Shown piece by piece: positions 44,262 to 53,297 of a stretch of DNA of 55,740 nucleotides; the stretch's first letter is position 1; each line of letters opens with the position of its first letter. The position numbers were made by a program, and so were the translations under genes. The stretch comes from Methanoculleus sp. (GTDB lineage Archaea; Halobacteriota; Methanomicrobia; Methanomicrobiales; Methanoculleaceae), in assembly GCF_030019085.1 (NCBI RefSeq), contig NZ_JASEFJ010000011.1, forward strand, positions 1 through 55,740, in the 5' to 3' direction. Under the pieces are notes generated by a model. It saw only the letters and a list, made by a program, of their open reading frames with translations. It was not told the DNA's origin and did no database searches.

Positions 44262-44315
44262 ATATGTTGTAAGGTAGATCCATATGTTAAAACAATATGT
44301 TTAAACTTATATACT
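44262..44315 (+). promoter_or_regulatory. fdhA promoter with three ATATGTT repeats
   Basis: The heptamer ATATGTT occurs at 44262-44268, 44282-44288 and 44295-44301; the last two extend to ATATGTTAAAAC and ATATGTTTAAAC. They lie just upstream of the TATA box AACTTATATACT (about 44304-44315). The predicted transcription start is near 44336, giving a leader of about 70 nt. This looks like an activator or repressor array controlling fdhAB. Confidence 0.55.
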
Positions 44316-44340
44316 ACTGAGTAGAGTAAACCTACTGTGG

Positions 44341-44364
44341 GCATGCCTGGCATTCCTGGCATGC
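44341..44364 (+). other. Hairpin in the fdhA 5' leader
   Basis: Inverted repeat GCATGCC-N10-GGCATGC (44341-44347 and 44358-44364) just after the predicted transcription start. It also contains a direct repeat CCTGGCAT (44346-44353 and 44355-44362). It would form a stem-loop at the 5' end of the mRNA, followed by the ribosome-binding site GGGAG 7 nt before the ATG. It could stabilise the message or act as an operator. Confidence 0.5.
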
Positions 44365-44404
44365 TTTGCAACCCATGTTGAATGTAACAACCGGGAGAAT
44401 GTGA

Positions 44405-46474
44405 ATGACAGATACCAGTGAAAAATTGCGCTACGTTCACACAACCTGCCCCTACTGTGGTGTAGGGTGCGGGCTGAACCTTGTGGTGAGCGATGGCAAA
44501 CTCGTTGGGGTCGAACCATACAAGAGAACCCCGATCAACGAGGGGAAACTCTGTCCCAAGGGAATGACCTGCTGGGAGTTCGTCCAGAGCCCTGACAGGC
44601 TTACAAAACCGCTTATCAAGAAGAACGGTGAATTTGTCGAAGCGACCTGGGATGAGGCGCTCGACCTCGTGGCCTCGAAGTTCAAAGAGACATACGAGAA
44701 GTACGGGCCGAAATCCCTCGGTTTCCAGGTCTCGTGCCGCACGCCTAACGAGGAATGCTACATCATGCAGAAACTCGCCAGGGTGGCCTTCAAGACGAAC
44801 AACGTCGACAACTGCGCGCGCATCTGCCACGGGCCGTCCGTCGCCGGGCTCTCGCTCTCTTTCGGCTCCGGTGCCGCGACGAACCCCTTCGAGGACGTCC
44901 TGAACGCGGATGTCATCTTCATGATCGGGGCGAACACCATTGAAGCACACCCGCTCGCTGGACGCCGGATTGTTCAGGCCAAGAAGGCAGGGAAGACGAT
45001 CATCGTCTGCGACCCGCGCTACACGCCCACGGCGCGCCTGGCCGACCACTACGTCCGCTATAACCCATCGACAAACATCGCCCTGATAAACTCGATCATG
45101 TACTGGATCATCCAGCAGAATCTCCATGATAAGGAGTTCATCGAGAAGAGGACGACCGGATTTGAGGAACTGCAGAAGACCGTTGAGAAGTACGCGGATG
45201 TCGAGTCGATCACCGGTGTTCCAACTGAGAGGGTCAAGGAGATCGCGCGGATATATGCCAGCGCCAGGAACGCCGTGATCATCTACTGTCTGGGTATCAC
45301 GGAACTTACAACCGGGACTGACAACGTCAGGTCGCTCGGGAACCTCGCGATGCTTACCGGCAACGTCGGCAGGCCTGGAACCGGTGTCAACCCGCTTCGT
45401 GGCCAGAACAACGTCCAGGGCGCCTGTGACATGGGTGCTTACCCGAACGTCTACTCCGGCTACCAGAAATGCGAGGACGACGCTACCCGCAAGCGGATGG
45501 AGGAACTCTGGGGCGTCACCGGTCTTCCAGGCGAATACGGTGCGACCCTGGTCGAGCAGATCAAGCAGTGCGGCGACCCGATCAGGGCGATGTACATATT
45601 TGCGCTCAACCCCGTCGTCTCCTACCCCGACTCGAACCTTGTGATGAGCTCGCTTGAGAAACTCGATTTCCTTGTCGTGCAGGACATCTTCATGACCGAA
45701 ACGGCGAAGTACGCCGACGTGATCCTGCCAGGCGTCTCCTTTGCCGAGAAGGACGGGACATTCACCAGCGGTGAGCGGCGTGTCAACCGTGTCCGCAAGG
45801 CCGTGGAACCGCCGGGTGAGGCAAGGCCCGACTGGGAGATCTTTGTTGACCTCGCCCACAGACTTGGTCTCAAGGGATTCGACTTCAACTCGCCGGAGGA
45901 CATCTGGAATGACGTGCGGCGGGTCACCCCGTCGATGGCCGGTATCTCCTACGAGAGGATGGAGAAGCCCGAGTCACTACACTGGCCCTGCCCGACTCTG
46001 GAGCACCCGGGGACACCGATCCTGCACCGCGAGAAGTTCTCGTCGGCAGACGGCCTCGGGCATTTCTTCGGTATCGAGTATCGGCCACCTGCGGAGGTTG
46101 CTGACGCTGAGTATCCGTTCACCCTGATGACCGGACGCCTGCTCTTCCACTACCACACCCGGACTCAGACCGGACGGGCGAAGATCCTCCACCACGAGGT
46201 GCCCGAAGCCTACGTGCAGATCAACACGGAAGATGCAGCGCGGTTGAATATCAAGAACGGGGAGAAGATCCGGCTCCGCAGCAGGCGCGGAGATGCGGTG
46301 GCTGTGGCCAGGGTGACCGACGAGGTTGGGCCCGGTGTGCTGATGATGACGATGCACTTCAGCGGTGAAGGGTCTGTGAACCGGCTGACGAACACCGCGC
46401 TCGATCCGATGTCCAAGATGCCGGAGTTGAAGCACAGTGCGGTTGCCGTCGAGAAGATAACGGAGGTGCAGTGA
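44405..46474 (+). CDS. fdhA: Formate dehydrogenase alpha subunit FdhA
   Basis: 689 residues, a molybdopterin oxidoreductase that takes electrons from formate to CO2. N-terminal [4Fe-4S] ligands are Cys15, Cys18, Cys22 and Cys50 (CPYCGVGC...LCPKGM). The metal ligand is Cys141, followed by His142 (NCARICHGPSVAGL), the position of selenocysteine in some formate dehydrogenases. The downstream cofactor-binding domain includes NTEDAARLNIKNGEKIRLRSRRGDAV. No twin-arginine signal, so it is cytoplasmic. With FdhB it feeds electrons to F420 and, in methanogens, to heterodisulfide reductase. Confidence 0.96.
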   Translation: MTDTSEKLRYVHTTCPYCGVGCGLNLVVSDGKLVGVEPYKRTPINEGKLCPKGMTCWEFVQSPDRLTKPLIKKNGEFVEATWDEALDLVASKFKETYEKYGPKSLGFQVSCRTPNEECYIMQKLARVAFKTNNVDNCARICHGPSVAGLSLSFGSGAATNPFEDVLNADVIFMIGANTIEAHPLAGRRIVQAKKAGKTIIVCDPRYTPTARLADHYVRYNPSTNIALINSIMYWIIQQNLHDKEFIEKRTTGFEELQKTVEKYADVESITGVPTERVKEIARIYASARNAVIIYCLGITELTTGTDNVRSLGNLAMLTGNVGRPGTGVNPLRGQNNVQGACDMGAYPNVYSGYQKCEDDATRKRMEELWGVTGLPGEYGATLVEQIKQCGDPIRAMYIFALNPVVSYPDSNLVMSSLEKLDFLVVQDIFMTETAKYADVILPGVSFAEKDGTFTSGERRVNRVRKAVEPPGEARPDWEIFVDLAHRLGLKGFDFNSPEDIWNDVRRVTPSMAGISYERMEKPESLHWPCPTLEHPGTPILHREKFSSADGLGHFFGIEYRPPAEVADAEYPFTLMTGRLLFHYHTRTQTGRAKILHHEVPEAYVQINTEDAARLNIKNGEKIRLRSRRGDAVAVARVTDEVGPGVLMMTMHFSGEGSVNRLTNTALDPMSKMPELKHSAVAVEKITEVQ

Positions 46475-46475
46475 G

Positions 46476-47714
46476 ATGGCAGCAAAGGGAGATATGCTAT
46501 ACGCCTGGACAACGAGCCCCGATATTGCCGGCGTCGCTGAGTGCGGCGGTGCGGTGACCGGGCTGCTCAAGTTTGCCCTGGAGAACGGTATCGTCGATGC
46601 CGTGCTGGCGGTGAAGAAAGGTGTGGACATCTACGATGCGATTCCTACGCTCGTCACCGACCCCGCGGATATGGCTGAGACGGCCGGCTCGCTCCACTGC
46701 GGGACGCTCCTGCTCTCGAAACTGCTCAAGAAGTATCTTGACGGCGCCGAGAATATGCGCATCGGGATCACGGTTAAGGGTTGCGATGCGATGGGGCTCT
46801 ACGAGCTTGCAAAGCGTAACCAGGTAAACCTGGACAACGTTCTGATGATCGGTGTGAACTGCGGTGGTTCTGTCAGCCCTGTGACCGCCCGGAAGATGAT
46901 CCGCGAGAAGTTCGGGGTTGACCCGGACGATGTCGTCAAGGAGGAGATCGACAAGGGTCAGTTCATCATCCAGACGAAAGACGGCCAGCACAAGGGCATC
47001 TCGATGGACGAGCTCGAGGACGAGGGATACGGCCGCCGTCCGAACTGCCGTCGCTGCAAGATGAAAGTCCCGCGTCAGGCGGACCTTGCCTGCGGTAACT
47101 GGGGTGTCATTGGCGATAAGGCAGGGAAGGCGACCTTCGTTGAGGTCTGCTCCGATAGGGGCGCTGACCTCCTCAGCAGGGCGGTGAAAGCCGGGGCCAT
47201 TGCTACGGAGCCTGCAAACCCGAAGGGTGTCGAGATCCGCGGCAAGGTCGAGAACTCGATGCTGAAACTCGGCGACAAGTGGCGGAACCGCTACTTCGAG
47301 AGTCTGGGCGAGGGCAAGGAGCGTCTCCAGAAGATCATGGAAGACTCCTCCCGGTGCACCAAGTGCTACGCCTGCATCGAGCACTGTCCGATCTGCTACT
47401 GCGTTGAGTGCAGTACGAAGAAGACTTACCTCGTTCCGCCAGGAGTGCTCCCCGTGCCGTTTATGTTCCACCTGATCCGCTACGCCCATGTGGCGGACTC
47501 GTGTGTCAACTGCGGCCAGTGCGAGGAGGACTGCCCGATGGAGATCGCGAACTCGCTCTACATGCATTCCCTGCAGGTGGAGATGGAGAAGATGTTCGGT
47601 CATACCCCTGGCGTGAACATGGAACTCCCGGTGCTTGCGCTTGTTGAAGAGCATGCCGAGCGTGAGCGGCTTGCCTCAACTGGAAGCGACCAGATCTTCG
47701 ATATCTTCAAGTAA
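46476..47714 (+). CDS. fdhB: Formate dehydrogenase beta subunit FdhB (F420-reducing)
   Basis: 412 residues. The FrhB/FdhB-type core (AGVAECGGAVTGLLKFALENGIVDAVLAV, then GITVKGCDAMGLYELAKRNQ and VNCGGSVSP) carries the FAD and F420 site. The C-terminal iron-sulfur part has CTKCYACIEHCPICYC and CVNCGQCEEDCP. The ATG follows the fdhA stop by one base, with an ideal GGAGGTG ribosome-binding site inside the fdhA end. It ends at the 47751 hairpin. It reduces F420 with formate-derived electrons. Confidence 0.96.
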   Translation: MAAKGDMLYAWTTSPDIAGVAECGGAVTGLLKFALENGIVDAVLAVKKGVDIYDAIPTLVTDPADMAETAGSLHCGTLLLSKLLKKYLDGAENMRIGITVKGCDAMGLYELAKRNQVNLDNVLMIGVNCGGSVSPVTARKMIREKFGVDPDDVVKEEIDKGQFIIQTKDGQHKGISMDELEDEGYGRRPNCRRCKMKVPRQADLACGNWGVIGDKAGKATFVEVCSDRGADLLSRAVKAGAIATEPANPKGVEIRGKVENSMLKLGDKWRNRYFESLGEGKERLQKIMEDSSRCTKCYACIEHCPICYCVECSTKKTYLVPPGVLPVPFMFHLIRYAHVADSCVNCGQCEEDCPMEIANSLYMHSLQVEMEKMFGHTPGVNMELPVLALVEEHAERERLASTGSDQIFDIFK

Positions 47715-47750
47715 AATCGGCTGAAAAATTCCAGACAGACCGAAAGGAGA

Positions 47751-47770
47751 GGCCGGCCAGATGGCCGGCC
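47751..47770 (+). terminator. Strong hairpin after fdhB
   Basis: Perfect inverted repeat with 9-bp arms GGCCGGCCA / TGGCCGGCC around a 2-nt centre, 37 nt after the fdhB stop. There is no T-run behind it, so it may protect the 3' end of the message rather than terminate. Confidence 0.5.
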
Positions 47771-47780
47771 ACACCTCTGT

Positions 47781-47900
47781 CTTCGCGAGGGTGTCATTGC
47801 GCCCGTGCCGGCGGAGGTGATTTTTTACGAAGAAAACAGGCAGAATGTCCTCGGCGGGAGGGGGATGAATGCCGTCGGGTGGCGGATCCTGTTTATTTAG
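47781..47900 (+). pseudogene. Possible aldehyde ferredoxin oxidoreductase N-terminal remnant
   Basis: A perfect ribosome-binding word GGAGGTGAT (47813-47821) overlaps a short open frame. The frame contains NVLGGRGMNA, like the GGRG stretch near the N-terminus of tungsten aldehyde ferredoxin oxidoreductases, and stops at 47900. The rest of the gene is absent. Low confidence; the motif is short. The surrounding gap 47715-48277 otherwise holds a hairpin and repeat copy E. Confidence 0.2.
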
Positions 47901-47999
47901 CGTGTGCGATAAACTTGAGGTTTCGAGCGTTCCACCCCGCTGGCGCCTCGCCCAACCACGATACCCCCCGAGTCTTTATGCTCCGGATACCGTTTACTC

Positions 48000-48120
48000 C
48001 TGCACACCGACGCCGTCTCCGGCGCCCGGATCACCACCCCCTCAGCCACTCCCCGGGATGGCGATTCTCCATCGATACGGTGCCAGAGGACAACCCCTGC
48101 CTCCCGCGTCAGCGGTCGTG
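48000..48120 (-). repeat. Dispersed intergenic repeat, copy E (short)
   Basis: Read on the minus strand it includes GTATCGATGGAGAATCGCC, identical over most of its length to the core of copies A and B, with CGCTGACGCGGGAGGCAGG on one side. It lies in the gap before the nuclease-helicase gene. An open frame extending that gene back to 47879 runs through it but is not considered coding. Confidence 0.55.
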
Positions 48121-48277
48121 TGATGTGGTTTGCCGCTTCGTCCATAGAAAGATGTTCCCGGCGGCACGCCTGGATCCTTTCCCACCGGCCCCGGAAAACC
48201 CCCGGCGGAGACTTTTTCCTGCTCCCGGAGAAACCGTTGAGAGAGATTCCCCTTTTTTTTCCCGGGAAGAGAGATCC

Positions 48278-51200
48278 ATGCCGCACTACAACCTCAGCCC
48301 ATCGCTCATCGGCCGGTTCTTCTACCATGACTGCGAACGCTACCTCCGATACCACGCAACCCCGGAACAGGAACGGGATGCCGCCGGTATCCCGCCGGCG
48401 GCGGTCGAGACCGGCCCCGTGACCCGGGCGCTCCTCGAGGCCGGGATCCGCTGGGAGGAAGAGGTCGTCTGCCAGAGGGTCGCTGGGCGGGTGCTCGTCC
48501 CCGACGGCGCCGGCCCCATCACCGACCGCTCCTTCTCCATCGAGGAGACCTTCAACCTCCTCCCAAACCTTACCAGCGGGGAGGCGATATACCAGACGAC
48601 CATCCCGGTCTCCGTCCACTTCCTGCGCGGCTACGGGCTTGACCCGGAGGTGCACCGGTTCGCCCCCTGCCGTCCCGACCTGATCCTCATGGACGACCGC
48701 GGCCGGCTGCAGGTCATCGATATCAAGGCAAGCGAGGAACTCAGTATCAGCCACCGGATCCAGGCGACGCTCTACGCACTGATCCTGGATCACGCCCTCG
48801 CCCTCCTCGGACTCGATCTCAGGGTCGACCTCGATCACGCGGCCATCTGGCTCCACGGCCAGACCGCCCCCGAACCCTTCGACCTCCACCTCAACATCCG
48901 GGTTGTCGAGGAGTTCCTCCGCCACCGTCTCCCGGAGATCCTCAGCCGCCAGGCACCCGACCTCGCCTGGCACCTCACGTCCCGCTGCGAGTCCTGCGAG
49001 TTCTACCCGTACTGCCGTGCCGGGGCCGGGAGAACCGCGTCCGTCTCCCTGATCCCGGGTCTCTCCACCGCCGCACGCCGCTACCTCCGGGAGGCCGTGC
49101 CGCCGATCGAGACGCTGCCCGACCTTGCAGAGTTCCTCAACGATCCGAAAGCCGAACCTTACCTGGACGGTTGCGGTTCGCTTGCCGGAGAGCGCGAACA
49201 CCTCCAGGCGGTCGTCCGGGCGCTCCTTTCGGGCGAGGTCGTCCCGCTCCCCGCGAGATCGCACGCCCTCCCCGTCCACGAGGATATCGCCATCATCCTG
49301 ACGCTCCAGAGCGACCCGGTCTCCGGGCTGATATACGCCCTCGGGTTCCGGCGGATCGGGGGAAGAGAGGTCTACGGCACCCCCGCCCGCGAGGAGATCC
49401 ATATCGCTGCCGACCCCGCCGATACCACACGCGTCCGCCGGGAGTTCATCCGCGGACTCCTTGCTGACCTTGAGGCCGTGGAGACCTACAACCGCGGCCG
49501 CGACTGGAAGGATCAGAGATCCCTCCAGACCTACGTCTACGACACCTACGAAGAGGCTCTCTTCACCCGGCTCCTCGACGACGCCATGGATGACCCGGAC
49601 ATCTCAGAAGAGGCGCTCAGGCTCCGGTTCTACTACCAGGACGCCGGGATCGCGGCCGCTTCCAGTCACCCGGAGACCACCGTCTCCTATCCTCTCGTCG
49701 TCCTCACCCGCGAGATCCGGCGGCTGCTCGCCCTCCCCGTCCCCTTCTCGCTCCGTCTCCCCGAAGTGCTTGATGCGATCCCCTCGTCCCGGTTCCACTA
49801 CCGCCTCTCGCCCGGCCCCCTCTTCTGGAACGAGCACAACAACGCCATGAAGGCCGACGCCATACTGCTTGCCTGGCACGGCAACCGGCCGGAGGCTCTC
49901 GACTGGATCCGCCATGAGGTATCCCGCCGGCTGCTCGCCGCCGGCAGCGTGCTTGAAGGGCTGCGCGAACGTGTGAGCGATCGTCTGCAACGCTGGCCGG
50001 AGAGGTTCCGGTTCCCCCGCCCCTTCGAGGCCGCGACCCCTGAGATATCCCGGCTTCTCTTCATAACGGAGTACGAGTCGTTCATGGGCGCACGCCGGGT
50101 CCAGGACCTCCGCAGCAGGCCGCGGGAGGTGCGTCTCCGGGAGGGGATCAGCATACCGGTCGAGAGAGCGGAGGGGAACTTCTGGCGACTCCTCCGCCCC
50201 CTCGACCTTGCGGTCTTTGAACGCTCGCGCTCGTTCAGTTACCTCCTCGTTCCCGAGGGCGAGGAGGTGGCGTTTGACGATCTGCGCTACCGGAGCAGCG
50301 CAAGCCCCGGCGGGGCCGGGGTCGCGTTTGCCCGCGTCCACGACACCATCGTCGATTATGCCGCCGGACTGGTGAAGGGGGTTGTGCTGGAGGTCCGGTA
50401 TCCCCCGAACCGCCCGCCGATAGAGCGCGGGGTGCTCCACCCCCGGTTCACCGACTTCAACGCCCCCAGGATGATCGAGAGGCTGCTCTCCCTGGACGGC
50501 GACCCGGAGAACGGGTTCATCCGGCTCCTCCGCGACCCCCGCGGGTTTGCCGCGCCCCTCCCGGCGCTCCCGGCGCCGGTCGATGATACCGGGTTTACGA
50601 GGAGCCAGGAGAGGGCGTTCCGGCACATGACGGAGAACCGGCTGACCCTGGTCTGGGGGCCGCCCGGGACCGGGAAGACCCATTTCCTGGCGACGGCCAT
50701 CGTCTCGCTCATGCGGGCGCAGCGTCTCCGGGTCGGGGTGGCGGGGTTCACCCACGCCGCCGTCGAGAACCTGCTCCTGAAGGTCCAGGGGATGACCGCA
50801 TCCTTCCCGGTCTACAAACTCCGGGAGGTCCGGACACCCGGGGCGGATCGGAGCCTCGCGGTTCTCGGGCATGACCGTGCCGGCGACCTTGCCGGCTACC
50901 CCGGGTTCCTGATCGGCGGGACGGTGCACGCGTTTGAGAGGCTCGAGAGGCTCCTTCCCGCACTCGACCTCCTCGTCGTAGACGAGGCCTCGCAGATGCG
51001 CCCGGCCGACCTTGCGATGGTCTTCCCGATGCTCTCAGCGGCGGGACGACTTGTTCTTGCCGGCGACGACCTCCAGCTCCCGCCGGTGATCCAGGGGCGC
51101 TACCCGGCGCCTGAGGACGGGTTGCCGGGGCTGGAGGACTCGATCTTTGCCTACCTCCGGCACCGCGACGACCCGGAGGATCCGGTCTACACCTGCCAGC

Positions 51201-51973
51201 TCCTGGAGAACTGGCGGATGAACCGGACACTGTCCCTCTTCCCGGCGGAGACGCTCTACGGCAGGGGCTACGCCCCGGCAACGGAGGAGGTTGCCCGGCG
51301 CCGGATCTACCTCGTTCCGGGGGAAGAGGAAGAGCCCTGGCTCGATCGTGTCATCGACCCCGACTACCCGCTCGTCCTCTGCGTTCTCGAGGGTGTCAGG
51401 ACGACGATCGAGAACCGGGTCGAGGCCGACCTGGTCGCGAGGGTTGCGGCGAGGCTTCGCGAACGCCTGATCGACCCCGAGACAGGGAGACCCTACGTGA
51501 CGCCGGAGTTCTGGCACCGGGGGCTCTTCATCGTCAGCCCGCACCACGCCCAGATAGGTGCGATCAAAGAGAGGCTTGCCGCACTCATCCCCGGCGACCG
51601 GTCGGTCTTTGTGGACACCGTCGACAGGATGCAGGGCCAGGAGGCGGACGCCGTGATCGTCAGTTACGGGGTGAGCGACGTCGAGACTGCTCTTGCCGAG
51701 GCGGAGTTCATATACAGCAGGAACCGGCTGAACGTCTCGCTCACCCGGAGCCGGGCGAAGTGTATCGTCTTCCTGCCGCGGCCGCTGCTTGAACCGCCGC
51801 TCGACGTGGTCTCAAACGATCGGAGCGGGAGGACGGGCTTTTCGCATATGCTCGACCTCCAGGAGTTCTGCCGGGAGGACGCGGCCCGGTTCGGCCTTGA
51901 TGAGGGTGTCTCGCTCACGGTGATGAGGGCGGAGAGCCCGCGATCTCCGAGCGGTAACGGACGAGCGATGTGA
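48278..51973 (+). CDS. Dna2-like PD-(D/E)XK nuclease-superfamily 1 helicase
   Basis: 1231 residues from the ATG at 48278 (GAAGAGAG upstream). The N-terminal RecB-like nuclease has LSPSLIGRFFYHDCERYLRYH, RPDLILMDD and VIDIKASEE (catalytic Asp/Lys). Cysteines Cys19, Cys237, Cys240 and Cys246 (CESCEFYPYC) form the iron-sulfur staple known from AddB, Cas4 and Dna2. The C-terminal SF1 helicase has Walker [10 protein letters not shown] (793-801), Walker B VVDEASQM (Asp902, Glu903), VDTVDRMQGQEADAVIVSYG and NRLNVSLTRSRAK. It likely processes DNA ends or flaps. It stands alone and its 3' end overlaps the convergent MFS gene by 59 nt. Confidence 0.88.
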   Translation: MPHYNLSPSLIGRFFYHDCERYLRYHATPEQERDAAGIPPAAVETGPVTRALLEAGIRWEEEVVCQRVAGRVLVPDGAGPITDRSFSIEETFNLLPNLTSGEAIYQTTIPVSVHFLRGYGLDPEVHRFAPCRPDLILMDDRGRLQVIDIKASEELSISHRIQATLYALILDHALALLGLDLRVDLDHAAIWLHGQTAPEPFDLHLNIRVVEEFLRHRLPEILSRQAPDLAWHLTSRCESCEFYPYCRAGAGRTASVSLIPGLSTAARRYLREAVPPIETLPDLAEFLNDPKAEPYLDGCGSLAGEREHLQAVVRALLSGEVVPLPARSHALPVHEDIAIILTLQSDPVSGLIYALGFRRIGGREVYGTPAREEIHIAADPADTTRVRREFIRGLLADLEAVETYNRGRDWKDQRSLQTYVYDTYEEALFTRLLDDAMDDPDISEEALRLRFYYQDAGIAAASSHPETTVSYPLVVLTREIRRLLALPVPFSLRLPEVLDAIPSSRFHYRLSPGPLFWNEHNNAMKADAILLAWHGNRPEALDWIRHEVSRRLLAAGSVLEGLRERVSDRLQRWPERFRFPRPFEAATPEISRLLFITEYESFMGARRVQDLRSRPREVRLREGISIPVERAEGNFWRLLRPLDLAVFERSRSFSYLLVPEGEEVAFDDLRYRSSASPGGAGVAFARVHDTIVDYAAGLVKGVVLEVRYPPNRPPIERGVLHPRFTDFNAPRMIERLLSLDGDPENGFIRLLRDPRGFAAPLPALPAPVDDTGFTRSQERAFRHMTENRLTLVWGPPGTGKTHFLATAIVSLMRAQRLRVGVAGFTHAAVENLLLKVQGMTASFPVYKLREVRTPGADRSLAVLGHDRAGDLAGYPGFLIGGTVHAFERLERLLPALDLLVVDEASQMRPADLAMVFPMLSAAGRLVLAGDDLQLPPVIQGRYPAPEDGLPGLEDSIFAYLRHRDDPEDPVYTCQLLENWRMNRTLSLFPAETLYGRGYAPATEEVARRRIYLVPGEEEEPWLDRVIDPDYPLVLCVLEGVRTTIENRVEADLVARVAARLRERLIDPETGRPYVTPEFWHRGLFIVSPHHAQIGAIKERLAALIPGDRSVFVDTVDRMQGQEADAVIVSYGVSDVETALAEAEFIYSRNRLNVSLTRSRAKCIVFLPRPLLEPPLDVVSNDRSGRTGFSHMLDLQEFCREDAARFGLDEGVSLTVMRAESPRSPSGNGRAM

Positions 51974-53297
51974 CGGCCGCGATCCCGGTCAGGATGGCGC
52001 CGACGAGGTAGGCGTCGTGGAGCGCAAACAGAAACGCACCCTCCCCGAGACCGGCGTAGACCGGCATCCTCCAGGCCACCACCGCGCCAGCGACGGCGAT
52101 GCCAAGCACCATCCCGACGTTTCGGACGGTCGCGAGTATGGCCGAACCCACGCCGAGATACTTCTTCGGGGTGCTCCCCATGACCGCACTGTTGTTTGGC
52201 GACTGGAAGAGCCCGGTTCCAAGCCCGAAGAGCGCCAGGCAGCCGATCAGCCCGGGGCCCTGCATCAGGCCGATCCGCGCCATGAAAAGGAGCGCGACGG
52301 CGCAGAGTCCCGCGCCGAGGGCGCTTGGCGCCCGCGTCCCGATCCTGTCCGAGAGGGCGCCGCTGAACGGCGCGACCAGGAGCACGACCAGCGGGAAGGC
52401 GACCATCACCATACCGATCCTGTCCGGGGTATACCCCATCACCTGCTGGAGGTAGAACGGGGTGAGAAAGACCAGGATGTACTGCGACATGAAGTTCAGC
52501 ATCGCGCTTAAGTTAGCAAACGTGAACGTCCGGATGGAGAAGATCTTGAGGTCGAGCATCGGTTGCGGCACGCTGAGTTCCGTCCTGACGAAGACGGCGA
52601 GCGCCGCAAGCATCACGGCAACGAGCCCGAGCCTCCAGGACCGGGTCATCGTCTGCCAGCGGTTGACGATGAAGAGGAACGAGAAGAGAGCGATGAACGC
52701 GCTTCCCGCGCCCACGGGGTCGAGGCTCTGTCCCGGCCGGGGTTCAGGGCGGGGCAGGATCCTGGAGGCGATGAGGAGCGCTGCAATCCCGACGGGGATG
52801 TTTATGAAGAAGATGAACCGCCAGCCCAGGTATGCCGCGATGAACCCGCCCAGCGTGGGGCCGATCGCAAGCCCGATCGCTATGCTGGTCGCGTTGATCC
52901 CGAGGGCTCTTCCGCGTTCGGATGGCTGGAAGGCGTCGACGATGATCGCCGAGGCGACCGCCATCATCATACCGGCGGTGACCCCCTGGACGGCGCGGGC
53001 GGCGATCAGCATCCCGATGCTCGTCGAGAACCCGCAGAGCGCCGAGGAGACGACAAACCCGGCCAGGCCGGAGAGGTAGAGGATGCGGTAGCCGTGCATG
53101 TCCCCGAGGCGGCCGTATGTGAGAAGCAGGCTGCTGATCATCAAAAGATAGATCATCGGGACCCACTGCGCCGTGGGCATCCCGGTCTCGAAGACCTCCG
53201 CGATCGTCGGGAGCACGACGTTCACGACGCTTGCATCGATGGGGCCCATGATGCTCCCGAGCATCACCGTGGCAAGGATGAGCCACTTCCTCTCCAT
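51915..53297 (-). CDS. MFS transporter, DHA2/EmrB-QacA-like
   Basis: 460 residues with about 14 membrane segments. The N-terminal pattern GSIMGPIDASVVNVVLPTI and motif C-like GLAIGPTLGGFIAA are typical of drug:H+ antiporters of the DHA2 family. The ATG follows the ruvB stop codon with no gap (TGA-ATG), and GGTGA lies just upstream inside ruvB, so it is translationally coupled to the ruvCAB operon. Its 3' end overlaps the nuclease-helicase gene on the other strand. The substrate is not known. Confidence 0.9.
   Translation of the reverse strand: MERKWLILATVMLGSIMGPIDASVVNVVLPTIAEVFETGMPTAQWVPMIYLLMISSLLLTYGRLGDMHGYRILYLSGLAGFVVSSALCGFSTSIGMLIAARAVQGVTAGMMMAVASAIIVDAFQPSERGRALGINATSIAIGLAIGPTLGGFIAAYLGWRFIFFINIPVGIAALLIASRILPRPEPRPGQSLDPVGAGSAFIALFSFLFIVNRWQTMTRSWRLGLVAVMLAALAVFVRTELSVPQPMLDLKIFSIRTFTFANLSAMLNFMSQYILVFLTPFYLQQVMGYTPDRIGMVMVAFPLVVLLVAPFSGALSDRIGTRAPSALGAGLCAVALLFMARIGLMQGPGLIGCLALFGLGTGLFQSPNNSAVMGSTPKKYLGVGSAILATVRNVGMVLGIAVAGAVVAWRMPVYAGLGEGAFLFALHDAYLVGAILTGIAAVTSLVRYRSEIAGSPPSSP

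Noticed and set aside
44177-45859. Minus-strand open frame of 560 codons opposite fdhA
   Set aside because: Antisense shadow of fdhA. The composition is odd and there is no ribosome-binding site or known motif.
47879-48277. N-terminal extension of the nuclease-helicase by 133 residues
   Set aside because: The extension runs through repeat copy E and non-coding-looking sequence. The conserved nuclease fold starts right at the ATG at 48278, which has its own ribosome-binding site.
47897-49402. Minus-strand open frame of 501 codons opposite the nuclease-helicase gene
   Set aside because: Antisense shadow in GC-rich coding DNA with no domain signature.
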